A DNA stretch of 64,000 nucleotides from Trichoplusia ni (GCF_003590095.1 NC_039492.1:5022001-5086000); one strand, 5' to 3'. Counted from the stretch's first letter, positions 24,128 to 39,100 are shown. The notes: generated by a model from the letters alone, not told the origin. Program-made: numbers and translations.

Positions 24128-27100
24128 GTAAGCATTTTATTAATTTGATTATTAGTGGTGTGACTGCTTTTCAAATAGATGGCTTGAATAAAGACTTCCA
24201 AGATCCAAATCCGAGACCAAAAGACAACTTATGTGGCCATGAATGAATGAATGGTCAAGTAAATTTCCCATTTATGACAATTAATAAATGTATCATTAAT
24301 ACTGCCTCATTATTTGCGTAAAACGCAAATATAAAATATAAAAATATTCGTCGTTTTGTTTCATTAGGTTTAGACACATTAAAATCGTTTTTTTACTTTT
24401 TGCAGTTCTCTATGATGAACCCACAAACGTTCCAAGAAATATTTACAGCGACGATTTCCCATATGGTTGAAAGAATCAACAAAAACACGACATTGCAAAT
24501 AATTGCCAATACATTCTTATCAAATCCCGCCACTTCACCTATATTCGCCACCGTTTTGGTTGAATACCTCTTGCAAAGAATGGAAGAGATGGGAACCAAT
24601 GTGGAAAGGTCCAATCTATACCTCAGGCTTTTCAAATTAGTCTTTGGTTCGGTTAGCTTGTTCCCCACAGAAAACGAACAAATGCTCCGCCCACATTTAC
24701 ACAGCATCGTTAACAAGGCGATGGACTATGCTATGACCGCTAAAGAACCGTACAATTACTTCCTCTTGCTAAGAGCCCTATTCCGCTCAATCGGCGGCGG
24801 GAGTCACGATCTGTTGTATCAAGAATTCTTACCACTTCTGCCTAATTTACTAGAAGGCTTGAACCGGCTGCAGAGCGGTTTACACAAGCAACATATGAAA
24901 GATCTTTTCGTCGAGTTATGCCTGACTGTACCCGTTAGATTAAGCAGTTTATTACCTTATTTACCCATGCTCATGGATCCATTAGTATCAGCACTAAACG
25001 GTTCGCACACGTTAATATCTCAAGGTCTGAGAACGCTGGAACTTTGTGTGGATAATCTCCAGCCTGATTTCTTATACGAACACATTCAGCCCGTCAGAGC
25101 TGACCTGATGCAAGCTCTTTGGAGGACATTGCAAAATAACGAAGTCGCCAGGATTGCATTTAGAGTACTCGGGAAATTTGGCGGTGGTAATCGTAAAATG
25201 ATGATTGAACCGCAAAGGTTGGAGTATCGCGAGACTGACGCGCCACCTCCTGCAGTACAAGCGTACTTCCAAGACCAAGCAAAACCTATTGATTTCGAAG
25301 TAGATAAAGTAATAGAGACAGCCTTCTCTGCGCTAAAGTCAAGCATGACAGATCCGTTCTACAGACGACAATGTTGGGAGGTCCTCAGATGCTATCTTGC
25401 GTCTTCCCTTAATTTAGACGACGATAAAGCGACACTGCAGAAGCTGTTCAACCACCCGAGCTTTATCGATGGCAAAATCCAAGTTCAAAACGGACCTTAC
25501 TACAAGTGCACTAATAGTATTGTGAGAAACACACATCGTACCGCTCTCACCGGAATGTTTGTTGCCGCAGCTATCAAGGAGTTACGTCATCATGTGTTGC
25601 CAACGATGGTGTCATTAGTAAGACACTACACTATGGTAGCGATAGCTCAGCAAGCGGGACCATTTGTGGAAAGCTCCACACCTAAAGAAGGTCTTGATGC
25701 GCTGGTCCTTGTCGATGCTATTGCAGTCATAATGGGTCATGAAGAGAAAGAACTATGCAAACCTGGCCATCTAGCGTTGGTTCTTATGATAGAAACTGCG
25801 GCCACGGTGTTGGGTAGTAGGGAACGCGCTTGCCGCTTGCCTTTGATGGAGTACCTGGCTGAACGTATGTCAGCTCTGTGCTACGAACGCGCCTGGTATG
25901 CTAAGCTAGGCGGCTGCATCGCTGTCAAGTTCATGGTAGAGAAGATGGCACCCGAGTGGGTGTATAAGCACGTGTTTACGTTCTTGAAGGCAGTGTTATT
26001 CGTTATGATGGATTTGACTGGTGAGGTGTCATCGGGTGCAATAGATATGGCTACGGTGAACATGGAGCGTTTGGTCCGAGTGTGTGTAGTTGGACCTTGC
26101 GGGCAGGCCGTGGAGCCGGAAGGTGACGTCGCCGCGGCTAAGGCCCGCGCACTGCACGATGTACTTCAGGAACTCGTGCTTCAAGTTACGAGCCCACATC
26201 TACTTGTACGCCAACAGGTAATAAATCTTTCACAAATAATATCTATTTATAATTTCTTGAATGTCAAACTTACTTAAATATACTTGTCAGGCAATGAAAT
26301 CCTTGGAGCTCATAGCTGAGTTGCAGAAGAAGACAGTGACAGAGGTTATGGACCCTCACAGAGAGGTATTGGCGGACATTATCCCGCCCAAGAAACATTT
26401 GCTGCGACATCAGCCAGCCAACGCTCAAATGGGTCTAATGGATGGAACTACTTTCTGTACTACATTGAAACCAAGGCTGTTTACTATCGGTAAGAAATAT
26501 ATCCAGACGTCTTTTCTTTTGAGTCTACTGAATAATAGGAGTTCATTGTTCATCTTTAATTTTAGATCTGAATATAAACGAACACAAAGTATTTTTCCGG
26601 GAGTTGTTATCCCTGTGTGAGGCTGAAGATGCGATGTTAGGAAAGCTACCATGTTACAAGGGCGTCAACTTAGTCCCCCTACGGGCTTCCGCTCTTAAAG
26701 CCTTGGCATCCTGCCACTACATTCAGGAGAAGCACTGTCGCGAGAAGATATTCCAAGTATTGTATAAATCTCTTGAGAAGAATGACCAGGAGTTGCAACA
26801 AGTAAGTTTTATTTTACTTACCGTTTTGAAGTAACTGAGGCGTAAAACTACTCCATAAAGTAAATCTGCCACAATATTTTTAATTGGTGTATTTTTTCCC
26901 CGATATTTATGCATTTTTATTTTCCAGGTCGGTTTCGAATGCATGCAGAAATTCTTATCTGGGTTCCAAATCGATATGGAGATGGTTCATCCAGTAATGC
27001 GACCACTCTTACTTACGCTTGGTGATCACCGTCACCTTAGCGTCAATGGAGCCAAGAGGCTCTCTTACTTGACCCAGCTGTTCCCTTCGACCTTCAGCGA

Positions 27101-30100
27101 GAAACTCTGTGAACAGTTGCTGCAGCTGTTGAAGAAGCTTCTAGACTATTCTATACAGACCAACAGAGGTATGTGGCAATTAGTTTTAATTTGATCTTGA
27201 ATTTCAAAGCTTCAAGTTCAATTTGAGTTGTTCCGAGTAGGTTAAAGTACTTCGATTGTATTCATATTTTGGAAATATTTTTAGGTGGCAACTTCCTCCA
27301 GAGTGTATCAAAGAACAATGAAAATGAACAGAAGATAATAATTCTAATCGGAATCTTCCATCAAATACCGGCAGCGTCACCCCGCTTTATAGATGTACTT
27401 TGTCGGCTAATATTCCACACTGAGAAGTCGCTCATGATTGAAGCTGGATCTCCGTTCAGGGAGCCACTTGTTAAGTTCTTAATGAGGTATGTATACATGA
27501 GGATTCATGCTGGCGTCTAAGTGAGATCACTAATCCTCAAAAACTAGTCGCTTCCGTTAACATTTTAATTTTGACACTGTTTGCAGCCAGTAAGGTTTAC
27601 CTCGCAACAACAAATAAAAAAAAAGTTTTTATCTAAACAACAATCTTCTTGCAGGTATCCCAAAGAAACTTTGGACCTCATACTGAGCGACAACAACATC
27701 AAAGATCAACAGTGGAGCCGATTCCTCGTGTTCCTGATAAAGCATCCAAAAGCTGGACCTCCATACAGGGAGGCCCTCCAAACTGCTAAGAAACCTCGTC
27801 TCATGCAGCTGTTGGCTAACCCCAATAATTCTAATCTGCCAATGGCCGATAAGTCCGAGATGCAGTTCCAAGCTATACGTGTCGTGTCATTGCTGATCAA
27901 GTTTGATGAAAAATGGCTGTCGACCCAACAGGATTTGGTCGAACTACTTAAACGTATCTGGTGCAGTGATCAGTATCACGTGAGTATTATTGGAGAATTT
28001 GTTACTTGTAACCTTATATTATGTCAAGCAAAATCTTCTGAGTTGAATAGAATGGTTCAATTTATGACTTGTGTTTCTTTAGGAGAAATCTAGGTTTGTT
28101 TTGGCATTCTTTCAGGAGGTCCACAAAAAAGTGGAAATTGTGGACTGCACACACTGGAAGGAACCCAAACTTATAGTGAAGATATTACTGCATTACTTCG
28201 TCCAGCACAAGTCCAACATAGACATGTTGTTCCAGCTTCTGCGAGCCTTGTGCGACCGATTCATTCCTGACTTCCAAGTAAGTTCTAGTGTCCTGGTAGA
28301 TATCTAGTTTATCTTCTTACTTCTCTTTCGGAATGAATTAAAATTGTTGTGTTTAATCTGAAATGGCAACTTTTTTTTAAGTGGACCGATTAAAAAAGTA
28401 CGTTTATAGCTGATAAAAAGATGTATTAATACATCTTTTCTTTTTCAGTTCCTACGCGATTTCTTAGAGAACACAGTAGCGCAGACTTACGACGTGGAAT
28501 GGAAGCGTGCCGCATTCTTCCGCTTTGTGGAGCACTTCTCTAGTGACACCATGTCGCAGGAGCTGAAGGCCAAAGTCCTACAGATGATCCTGATCCCGTG
28601 CTTCGCGGTCAGCTTCGAGAAGGGACAGAAGATTGTGGGCGGCCCGCCGGCGCCCTATCAGGATAACCCAGACAATGTCGTCTCCGTGTTTATTAATAAC
28701 GTACGTATACAGCAGCCATGAAACTGGTTTTATAAATCCGAAAATAAAAGAAAAGGTTTATTTGTGTAGTTATAACTGTGTGCCATTGATTTTACGATAT
28801 CTGCTATCATCCTTGTAGCCTTATGAGTTGTGACATTAGTCTAAATGGTACTAGCTAATTGGTTGATTCGTTAGGCTAGTGCCAATGCCTTACATTGATT
28901 TAAAAAGCTATTAATGTTCATACATATGTATTATTATAATCTTTTGTGTTAGATAATAAAACATTTAGGTAATTAGTATTTTGCGATAAATTTATAATTG
29001 ATGCTACTTTGTTTCGCAGGTAATTGATCCAGAAAATCCCTTCGCATGTTCGGATGCGGTCCGAATCTCGCTCCTACAGTTTGCTTGTCTGCTGTTAGAG
29101 CAAGCCTCGGCTCATATACACGACGCGAATAATAAGAAACAAGGCAATAAACTCAGGAGACTCATGACATTTGCCTGGCCTTGTCTGCTTGGCAAGAATT
29201 ATGTTGATCCTGCGACTAGGTATGATATAATATCTACTAAATTTAACTGCTTTTTTCTTAAAGACAGATCGTTTTAATTTATTATCAAATCTGCTGATCA
29301 TAACTCTGATTGGTGGACTGGAACACAAACAATCAATCACAGTTATTTAAGAAAATTGAGAGCAATTAATGAACTATAGTTTTCGGACTAGACCAAAGTA
29401 TCACCACATTATTTTTCGTTTGTTGCAGGTATCACGGTCACTTGCTCTTAAGTCACATCATAGCGAAATTCGCAATCCACAAGCGGATCGTGTTGCAAGG
29501 TAAGAGTGATTTGAATTTATATTTTCAAATTGATTATTGGTTTTCACTCACACATTTTAATTCGGTGAATCATTTTCCTGTTGTCGCTGCACATAACCTG
29601 TAAACTAGGACTCATACATAACAGTATGTTTTAATACAAATATTTTTCACGAAACAATATTGTTTTCTAAGTTTATTTTATTTAACTCTGTGTATTTTCC
29701 ACAGTATTCCATAGTCTATTGAAGGCGCATGCGGTGGAAGCCCGCTCGGTTGTCCGCCAGGCGCTAGAGATCCTGACGCCGGCGATGCCGCAGCGCATGG
29801 AGGACGGTAACACGATGCTCACGCACTGGACCAAGAAGATCATTGTTGAGGATGGACACTCCGTTCAACAACTCTTCCATATATTGCAGCTAGTTGTTAG
29901 GCATTACAAGGTAATCTTTGTCCACTCTCGTCGCTCGTGAGAGCTAGGTTAGCACTAAATATTCAAATCTATTTGGCAAAACTGAAAGCAAAAGTAATTT
30001 TAGGCATGTCCCCTTTACAGCCGAAATAGGCTGATATTTGACTGCCTGTATAATTGCATTAATTACACATGTAAGTCATTTTGTATGCACTTGTGTAATG

Positions 30101-33100
30101 TTGGTTACTTTAAGTACTTTCACCTTGAGAATTTTTAATATGATAGTACATTTATATCCTTTGCTTATAGGTTTATTACCCAGTCCGCCATGCACTCGTA
30201 GGCCACATGGTGGCGGCGATGCAGCGGCTCGGCTTCTCGGCGACTGCCTCCCTGGAACACAGGCGACTCGCCGTCGACTTGGCAGAGGTCGCGCTTAAGT
30301 GGGAACTGCAAAGGATTCGTGATCACACTCATGATGAGAACGTGGTGAGAATAATTAGAATTATGGTGCTTATTGTTTGGCAAAAAGGAAGACGAAGATT
30401 TTTTTTCAGTGTTCTTATTGTCCGGTTTTTTTAATTTGTCCCGCAAACATAAATTGTTCAAAATACAGTGAATATAACTTACGCGTGACGTCACGATTAT
30501 CTATATCGTTACGTCACAAGATTTCCTAAACTTTAAAGCAGTTTATCTTTGCCAAAATTAGTCATTCCGAAAAAGGAAAAATACGTATCTAATATTTTTT
30601 AATTATCGCCGTCATTCCTATTGTTAGGGAATGGACGGCTAGAAAGCAAATTTTTTTTTCAGAATTCTTTACTTTTTTGTTCATGTCTTGCCTTTTTGAG
30701 AAGGAGAATTCAATAATTTATAATACTGCAGGCGGTGACATCTCCAAGCGGCGCAGTCAAGCGAGTGTCTTCAGACGAAAGTGGTTCAGAAGCCCGCAAA
30801 GCGCTCAACACTGGTTGGGCCAGCCCGCAGGCCAGCGCCTCGCGCATGGAGCCCGACGCTGCCAAGCCGCTTGACCGGCAGCATGTCGACGTTGTTGTCA
30901 ACTTGCTGCTCAGACTTGCATGCCAAGTAAGTATTTATAATTCTTACTTTGCTGTAATATAAAACATAGGATAGATAGTGAATGTTTAAAATTTCATAAA
31001 ATAACAAAATGTTTTGACTGACTTGAGTTGTCATCATAGAGTATAATTGAGCTTTTATTGTGGTAATATGTTCAAAATAAAAATCCTTAGGCGTTTTGAT
31101 GAACAAAAAACAAAATGTGAAAGCAACTGATCTGTATTCGGTATGACTTTAAGCCGACCACAACAAAAAAAGGGAGAATGGCTAGGATGACGATAAACAA
31201 TAATTTTAAAAAATGTAACTCGCTAGCAGAGAACATGACGAATATGTACGTTTGTGTGTGTGGGTGCAGGTGAACGAGGGCAGCGTGGCGGCGGGCGGCG
31301 CGACGGGCGCGTCCCCGGGCGAGCAGCTGTCGCGCCGCTGCGTGCTGCTGCTCAAGACCGCTCTCAAGCCCGACGTGTGGCCGCATCTGTGCGAGCCCAA
31401 GCTGGCCTGGCTCGACAAGGTACGCCTTTCAAGATTAAAGCCCAACGTCAAAGAGGGCTTGGGTCTTTTTCTGGAAACGTTTCTATGCATAACTCTGATA
31501 GAAATTTTATTCCTTTTTTTCAGTTAATCTTTATTTAATTTTAGTAGATTTACGAAATAACTGTATGATCTACTTTACCTGCAAAAATCCTCTCCCAAAT
31601 TGACCCGATCTTTTCCCCTGAGTCAAAAATATTGACTTTGTATATATCTAAATTAAATTTCCAGGTATTCTCAACGGCAGACGCTAACGCGGGTGGCTGC
31701 GCAAACGCATGCACAGCTCTAGAACTGCTCGTATATCTGCTAGGCGTACTACGTCGAGAACAAATACTAGTCGCCCTGAAGCCACTGCAGCGAGGGCTGG
31801 CGGCCTGCGTGTCTTCAACCAACCCTAAAATTGTGCGACTAACACACAATCTACTCGCAAAACTTACTGCGATATTCCCCACGGAACCGACTGGCGCTGC
31901 TCAAGCGTCAAAGGTATGATCATCAATAATATTATTGTGCTTGGTTTTTGTTTGGACCGAATTTTGTGATTCTGATAGACTTCCTACTTTGTTATTTATT
32001 ACCATGTTGAGTTGTTCTTATAAGATCTCAAGATCCAAGTAAAAGCTTACTTATCACTATCGCAGATATTTAACAATAATTACATCTCTTACAGTACGAA
32101 GAACTAGAAACCCTTTACGCATGTGTCAGTAAGTACGCATTCGAAGGCCTCGCAACATACGAGAAGTCAGCAGGCGGGCAAGCAGCTAGCACGAGTACTG
32201 GCACGGCGGCCGCCACGCCGGCCACTGGCACCAGCGCGCTGCTCGGCCCGCTCATGATGCTGAAGGCTTGCTGCGCGTCGAGCCCGGCCTATATAGACAG
32301 GCTGCTGCAGCCGCTCATGAGGGTCTTGCAGCGCATGGCTAGAGACCATGTTGCGCCTAATCCGGATCATGCTTTGGCTGACTTGCTTGTAAGTATTGGA
32401 TATATTGTCAGTCAAAATGAAAAGTCACTTTTGAAACATTACAGTATTGATTCTAGGTGCACAGATAAAAAATGTAATTCATATGAAGAAGAACCGGCAA
32501 GAAACTATTTGTTTTGAGTGTTTTTGATAAGTTATGTTGTGTAACGTAATTTGTTAATTCGGTAATCCAGACTTTTTTAATTTGTAACAGATATTGGCCC
32601 TGGATCTTCTGAAAGCACGCGTATCAGTGATGCCCGTGGATACAAGGAAAACATTTATCGGCACAGTTTTGGTTGGACTTATCGAAAAAACCACAGACGC
32701 CAAGGTAAATTAGGGAGTTATATTACTTCAATAAATGTAATGTTTAGCACTTTATATTCTATTTGAACATTCATTTCATCAAGTTAAGAGGTCTCAGAGT
32801 GTTTAGAAATTGCCTTTACATTGGCAACCATCAAAATACTTTAGTTAATGTTTTACTATCTTAGCACATAGTTTTAAAAACTCCTCAAAATTATTTTTAA
32901 AACCCAACCCCGTACTTAAACCCAACCCCCCATTCCAGGTGATGAAAGCAATTATCCGCATGGTGGAGGAGTGGGTGAAGTGGCGCGGCGTGGTCCCGGG
33001 CGCGGCGGGCGCGGCCCCCGCCGCCGGCGCCGCGCCCTCGCTGCGGGAGAAGTCCATCCTGCTCGTCAAGCTCATGCAGTACGTCGAGAAGCGCTTCCCC

Positions 33101-36100
33101 GACGACCTCGAGCTCAACGCCATGTTTCTCGAGCTTATTAACTATGTATACAGGTAATGGGATTCGAGTTCGTACCTGTATAGTAAAGTTTTCTAAACGC
33201 TTGTTAAAATGACCACTGATAGGCCATAAGACACGTCGCAAGATTGTGCGAGATCAATGCTGTTATGGTCACGATTCGTGATTTTTTTTAGCATTTTGTT
33301 ACTTTTATCCAAGCACAAAGATTTATCAATCTAAATATAATTATATTGACTGAACTTGCGGAAGACTTAATGGGCTCGAGTTGATTTCTTTGTTGATACC
33401 AAAAATCTTTATAAATAATTAACATCTCCATTAACTATGTCCCAACAGAGATGACCACCTAAAAATGACGGAGCTATCAATGAAACTCGAACCAGCTTTC
33501 CTCGCCGGCCTGCGATGCCCGCAGCCCAACATCCGCGCTAAGTTCTTCGAGGTGTACGACCAGAGCGTGCGCCGGCGCATCTTCGACAGACTGCTGTACA
33601 TCATCTGCTCACAGAACTGGGAACATATTGGACAACACTTTTGGATCAAACAGTGCCTTGAGTTACTTCTTGTTACGTGTGTTCCAAGTAAGTGTGCCTA
33701 CTGATAAGATTGTTTTTTAAGTCCAATGTTTTAGGTTTACATATCAGTTTTGGCTTAAGTCTTAAGCTAAGGTAAACTTGGCAGTTCTCCCTCCTGCCCT
33801 TTATTAGATATTACTTCAAGTCGGCGCAACATGATAGAATTTCTAAAATTGAGACTCTTTTCATCTTCATTTAGTTTGATTAAAACAGTCAAATCCTCCG
33901 CCCAGTATAGTTTTTTTTTAATCCAATTTATGTTACAGTCCGCGCAAAATGTTTTCTTACTCATAACTCATAGATTTAAAAATGATTTCATACCACCAGG
34001 TACTCAGATCCGTCTCTCAAATCCCAAATACCTGCTACCAAGTATATCATCCGTCATCAACTCGGCTGACAGCGAAGACCGCAAGTCCTTCGTGATCTTC
34101 AGCAGTGTGAAAGAGGAATCGACAGACGGCTTCAGTGACTCACTAGAAGCAGATAAAGAGGATGTTCTTGATATGGATCTGGACTCCAGCTCCAATCAGA
34201 AAGAGGATTGTACTAAAACTGTTACCAACAGGTAAGTGACGAAATTTCCTTAACTTAATTGATTCTTACAAGGTTTAAAGAGAAATCATAATTCATTGAG
34301 CAAGCCACACAAACAGAGCTTTCATTCATTGGCCTAACCTTTTCCCAACTATGTTACGGTCGGCTACCAGTCCAACCGGTTTCAGCTAAGTACCAGTGTT
34401 TTACAAGGAGCGACTGCCTATCTGACCTCCTTAACCCAGTTACCTGGGCAAAACGATACCCCTTGGTTAGACTGGCTGTCAGACTTTTTCAAGCTTCTGA
34501 TTACCTGTAACGACTGTCAAAGATGTAGGAATAACAGCCGGGACCCACAATTTAACGTGCCTTCCGAAACACGGAGGAACCCGTTATGACAAAGATGGTC
34601 ACCCATCTACGGACCAACCGCGTCAAGCATAGCTTAACTTGAGATCGAATCACTTATGCGGTTATAGCTTAGCCACGAGCTACTCACGAACAGAGCTTTA
34701 TATTTGTTAAAATAAAATTTATACTTGTTGGTTTATTTGGAAATACAGTGTAATATGGCAATAGGTCAATCATCAAATGTTTATACAGGAATAGTCATGA
34801 AGTTCATGAGTTCATTTAGGTTGATTAATTTGATTATCGTTTCTAAAGCCACTAGTAAAATAAATCTTTTTACACTAAGCTTTTTGGAGACTGTTTTACC
34901 ATACAAATGTATTTATTTATTATTTATTAAAATGCAGTACAGTAAACTGTAAAAGCAGTTTGGATCAACATAGAATATGTGACTAAGTTATCGACTCTTA
35001 CACCGTATTTAGTACCTCACAATGATTTTTGGTGTGGGCAGACTGCGCACGTTGAACCAGATAGTGGGCAAGCAGTCGGAGTTCCTGGAGCTGGCGCGGC
35101 GCGTGCGCACGGAGCAGCTGGTGCTGGCGGCGGCGCAGCTGTGCCACATGGACGACGCGCTCGCGCACCACTCCTGGCTCGCGCTCTTCCCCAAGCTCTG
35201 GGCCACGCTCGACGACAGGCAGCTGGGGGTAACTATAGCATTCTGTTGATGAAGTTGATAAATATTTTATTTATTTATTCAGTAATTTATACAACAGAAA
35301 ATTTACTACGCGCTTTTACCGGGTTTTGAATTATGAATCTGAATAAAAGATACGTATAAAATTTGTTTATAACATGCAGAGATGATTTTATCTTTGGATA
35401 TAATTATAGAGGGTTACTAAATTCTTCTATGTCACTGTTTTAGAGAGGATTTAGTACCTCAACCAATACTGAAAGTGAACGATAGATTTGAGGTGGATAT
35501 ACGAGATTTATGGATTTTGTTGGCCATTGTTATTTGAAAATATAAAAAATCCTGTTCGTATTTTCCAGTTTCGTTTTCATTCACTACAAGGTTCTTTAGA
35601 CGTTTCGATATAAGATGCTGTTTGTAAAAATATGGTTTTATTTTCAGACTGTTATAAACGAAATAGTCCCGTTTATAATATCGGGCGTGCACGTGATACA
35701 GCGGGATCAACCGCTCAGTGCGCTCAACACGTTCATAGAAGCACTCGCAAGATGCAACCCGCCAGTCAGCATCAAGCCGTAAGTTATGAGCATAAGAGTA
35801 TTGAAATCTAATTTTAAAAAATATAGTGTAACAGCTATCTATATTTTTTTTTGCTCTATGAGCTAACTATCCAAGATGGGTTGATGATACAATAGATTTA
35901 CTGAGAGTATATATTCAGATTATAAAAAAAAAACAAACCATTATTGAAAGGGCAGGAAAATTAACACGATTAATTAAGTGTATTTATTTAATAGTAATAC
36001 ATTTGTTGACAGGCCTATGATGAAGTACTTAGGCAAGACACACAACCTGTGGCACCGTATGACTCTCAACTTGGAACAGATGGCCTTCGACCAGGCCAGC

Positions 36101-39100
36101 GGGCGCACTCAGCGCGAGCCACTCGAGATTTATGACTACGAAGTCGAAACAACTTCACCTACTGTAAGTATTTTAAATATTTATAGACATTCCTATTTTT
36201 AGTTAAACATTCATAATGGATAATATTGTAATACCGTAACGTATGTAATAATGTATTATGACAATGCCCTGATACTTATCCGTCTTTCCTTAAATCAATA
36301 AACTCGACAAAACGAACATTTAATTACACAAATAGAACATTTTTTTTAAATAAAAGGCTGCTGAAAAATATTACAATCCTAACAACCAATTTCCGTCATT
36401 ATAAGTTATGTTTCAAGTTAAGTTTATTTACTTGATCTAGTGAGACTGGTCAAAAATTTGATACAAATCCCGACATTTAAAAGTCTAAGCAATGATCATT
36501 CATAAAAATATTTGACGTTTTATCCCTTTATTTGCAGGAAGTGCTAGATTCACTGAGCGATATGTATGAACTACTGCAAGAGGAAGACATGTGGTCGGGC
36601 CTGTGGCAGAAACACGCGCGATACCGCGAGACCAACGTCGCCATCGCGTACGAACAGCAAGGCTTCTTCGAGCAGGCGCAAGTAAGTCGGAAAAGGAATC
36701 CTATGAACCTATGTTTAAATGCTTAATTACAGTAATTTATAACTTAATGATTCTCAATATCGGGAATTCACACTTAGTGAACAAGTAAAGTTTACAGTTG
36801 ATATGAGGTCTTTTTCTGGGTCTAAAAATAAGAAACATTTGCCTTTAATCATACTTTTCAAAATAGTCACGTTTTAAATTAGCTTGTTTTGTTTGTCTTC
36901 CAAAAACAATTTAAATTTAATCTTGTATTTCTTTCATACGTATTTCTTTCCCAGGCTGCGTACGACGTCGCTATGGCTAAACTAAAACAAGAATACACAG
37001 CGAATCCTTCATCTTACAACATGCACAAAGAATGCACTTTGTGGACACAGCACTGGCTAAAGTGCGCAAAGGAGTTGAACCAGTGGGATTCACTCCTAGA
37101 GCTGGGCCTAACTAGGAGTGGTAGGGACCCTTTCCTCATATTGGAGAGCTCTTGGAGGAATCCTAACTGGACTACAATGAAGGAGGCACTCGCTGAAGTA
37201 GAATACAACTGTCCGAAGGAGTTGGGTAAGTGATCTGTGCAATCTCCGAAATTTTAGAGACAATTTTTGAGAGTATATAAAAACACTTTTATTTTAAAGT
37301 AGAAAGCTTCTTATAAACTTTTATGAAATAAAATGTACCTTGAGTATATTTAGGTAAATATATTTAGACTTTCTGATAAGACAGGCTTATCAGAAAGTCA
37401 CTGTAAAAGTAAATAATGCTCAGTTAAACTGTATGCTTAATGACATGGTTCATAGTTAAAATTGTGAAGCTGATAGTCTCGTGTCGCCACGTGTAACACT
37501 CATGCTGTGTGTCCGTGCAGCGTGGCTGGTGAACCTGTACCGCGGCTACCTGTGCATCTGCGCGGGCGGCGAGGCGCAGCTGCCCGGCGTGGAGCGGCAC
37601 GCGGAGGCGGCGGCGGCGCAGGCGCTGCGCGAGTGGCGCCGCCTGCCGCGCCTCGTCAGCCACGCGCACCTGCCGCTGCTGCGCGCCGCCCAGCAGCTCA
37701 TGGAGCTCAGCGAGGCCGCGCAGATACACACCGTACGTACGAGCCGGCCCGCGCACACCCTGCACGCATACCACCTAGCACTAACACCTACTTACAAAGG
37801 ATCTACGGACAAGGGTCGTTAGGTTAAATATTCCTCTCATACGCGTTGACGCTACGTTGTTTACCGAAAATCGACCTATATAGTCAAAGACAAATTCCTT
37901 ATTTCAATTAAACCAGTATAAGGCACTTTTGAACGTCAAACAATTTATGTAAACAATATTAAAATCTAGTGTCAGTCTAGCGGTCAGTCTCCTATATAGG
38001 TATTTTAAAGACACTTACAAATAAAACACTTTTAAGGCGGATTACCCGACTAGTTAAGATTCGAAGTAAATTCATATTCATGTGTCAATGTAACAGGCTA
38101 TATCGCGAGTTTAATGATTTTGATGCCACTCTAAATACGTTACGAGGAAATAAATTACGAATAGAAATAATATACATGATAAGCTATTTGACAATACCAG
38201 ACATGCATGTTTAATACTTTTCGATTGCAGCAATCCATTCACACTTTGCAGTATAACTGCACAGGCTTAAATTTATTAGAATTATTGAATTGATGAAGTT
38301 TATGCACGGCAGTTGATGTCTGTGCGAGACATATGGGTTTATTTAAATCTTTTGTTGAAGTCGATATAATAACTGACTCCGTACTTATTTCCTTATTCAA
38401 ATTATGATGATATAACTAATGACAGAGTCATCTTCAATATTTTACTTTCATTGGTTTATTATCCCGATGTCACGCACAGTAAATTTTATGGCATATTTGA
38501 TACTTTTTAATGAACTTTTGCAACGGCTTCGAGAATAGCTCGTAGTAGATTTTTTCTAAATTTTAAGCTTGGCCTTAGTAAAGTATATTATTAGGAAAGC
38601 TATTTAAATTGAATCGAAAATACGGCAGATCTAGTCATTGTGTACAGGAGCTACAATGGCTCATAAGTCTTACATCATCTGCCGCGCATAGTTTGACATG
38701 CGTATCTATGATGTTACACGCTGCCAAGCAGCAAATGGAATCCAACGAGTCTTCGCAGATACACGCCGTAAGTACTTACAAATCTGCGAACCGTTTAAAT
38801 CAAAGGATTCCTTATGGATCTTATAAGTATACTTTTAAGATTTCCTTTCCTTTGCGTAACTGCTAGATTAAGGCATCCTGTCTGGTTAGGCTATTTATTA
38901 CACTTCTTCTTAAAGTCGGTGCAGATCTAGGGGAGCATTCGCAGAAGATTTTAACAAACGCGTTTGTTCGAGGTTGAGACGATTATCCCCTGTACAAGAA
39001 CGTAACTACTCTAGATCTGTGCCCGCTCTTGTAATGTAGAGACTGGTAGTTCACATATCGCACGTTGTATGTTGACACAGGGTTTGCTGCACAGCCGGCC

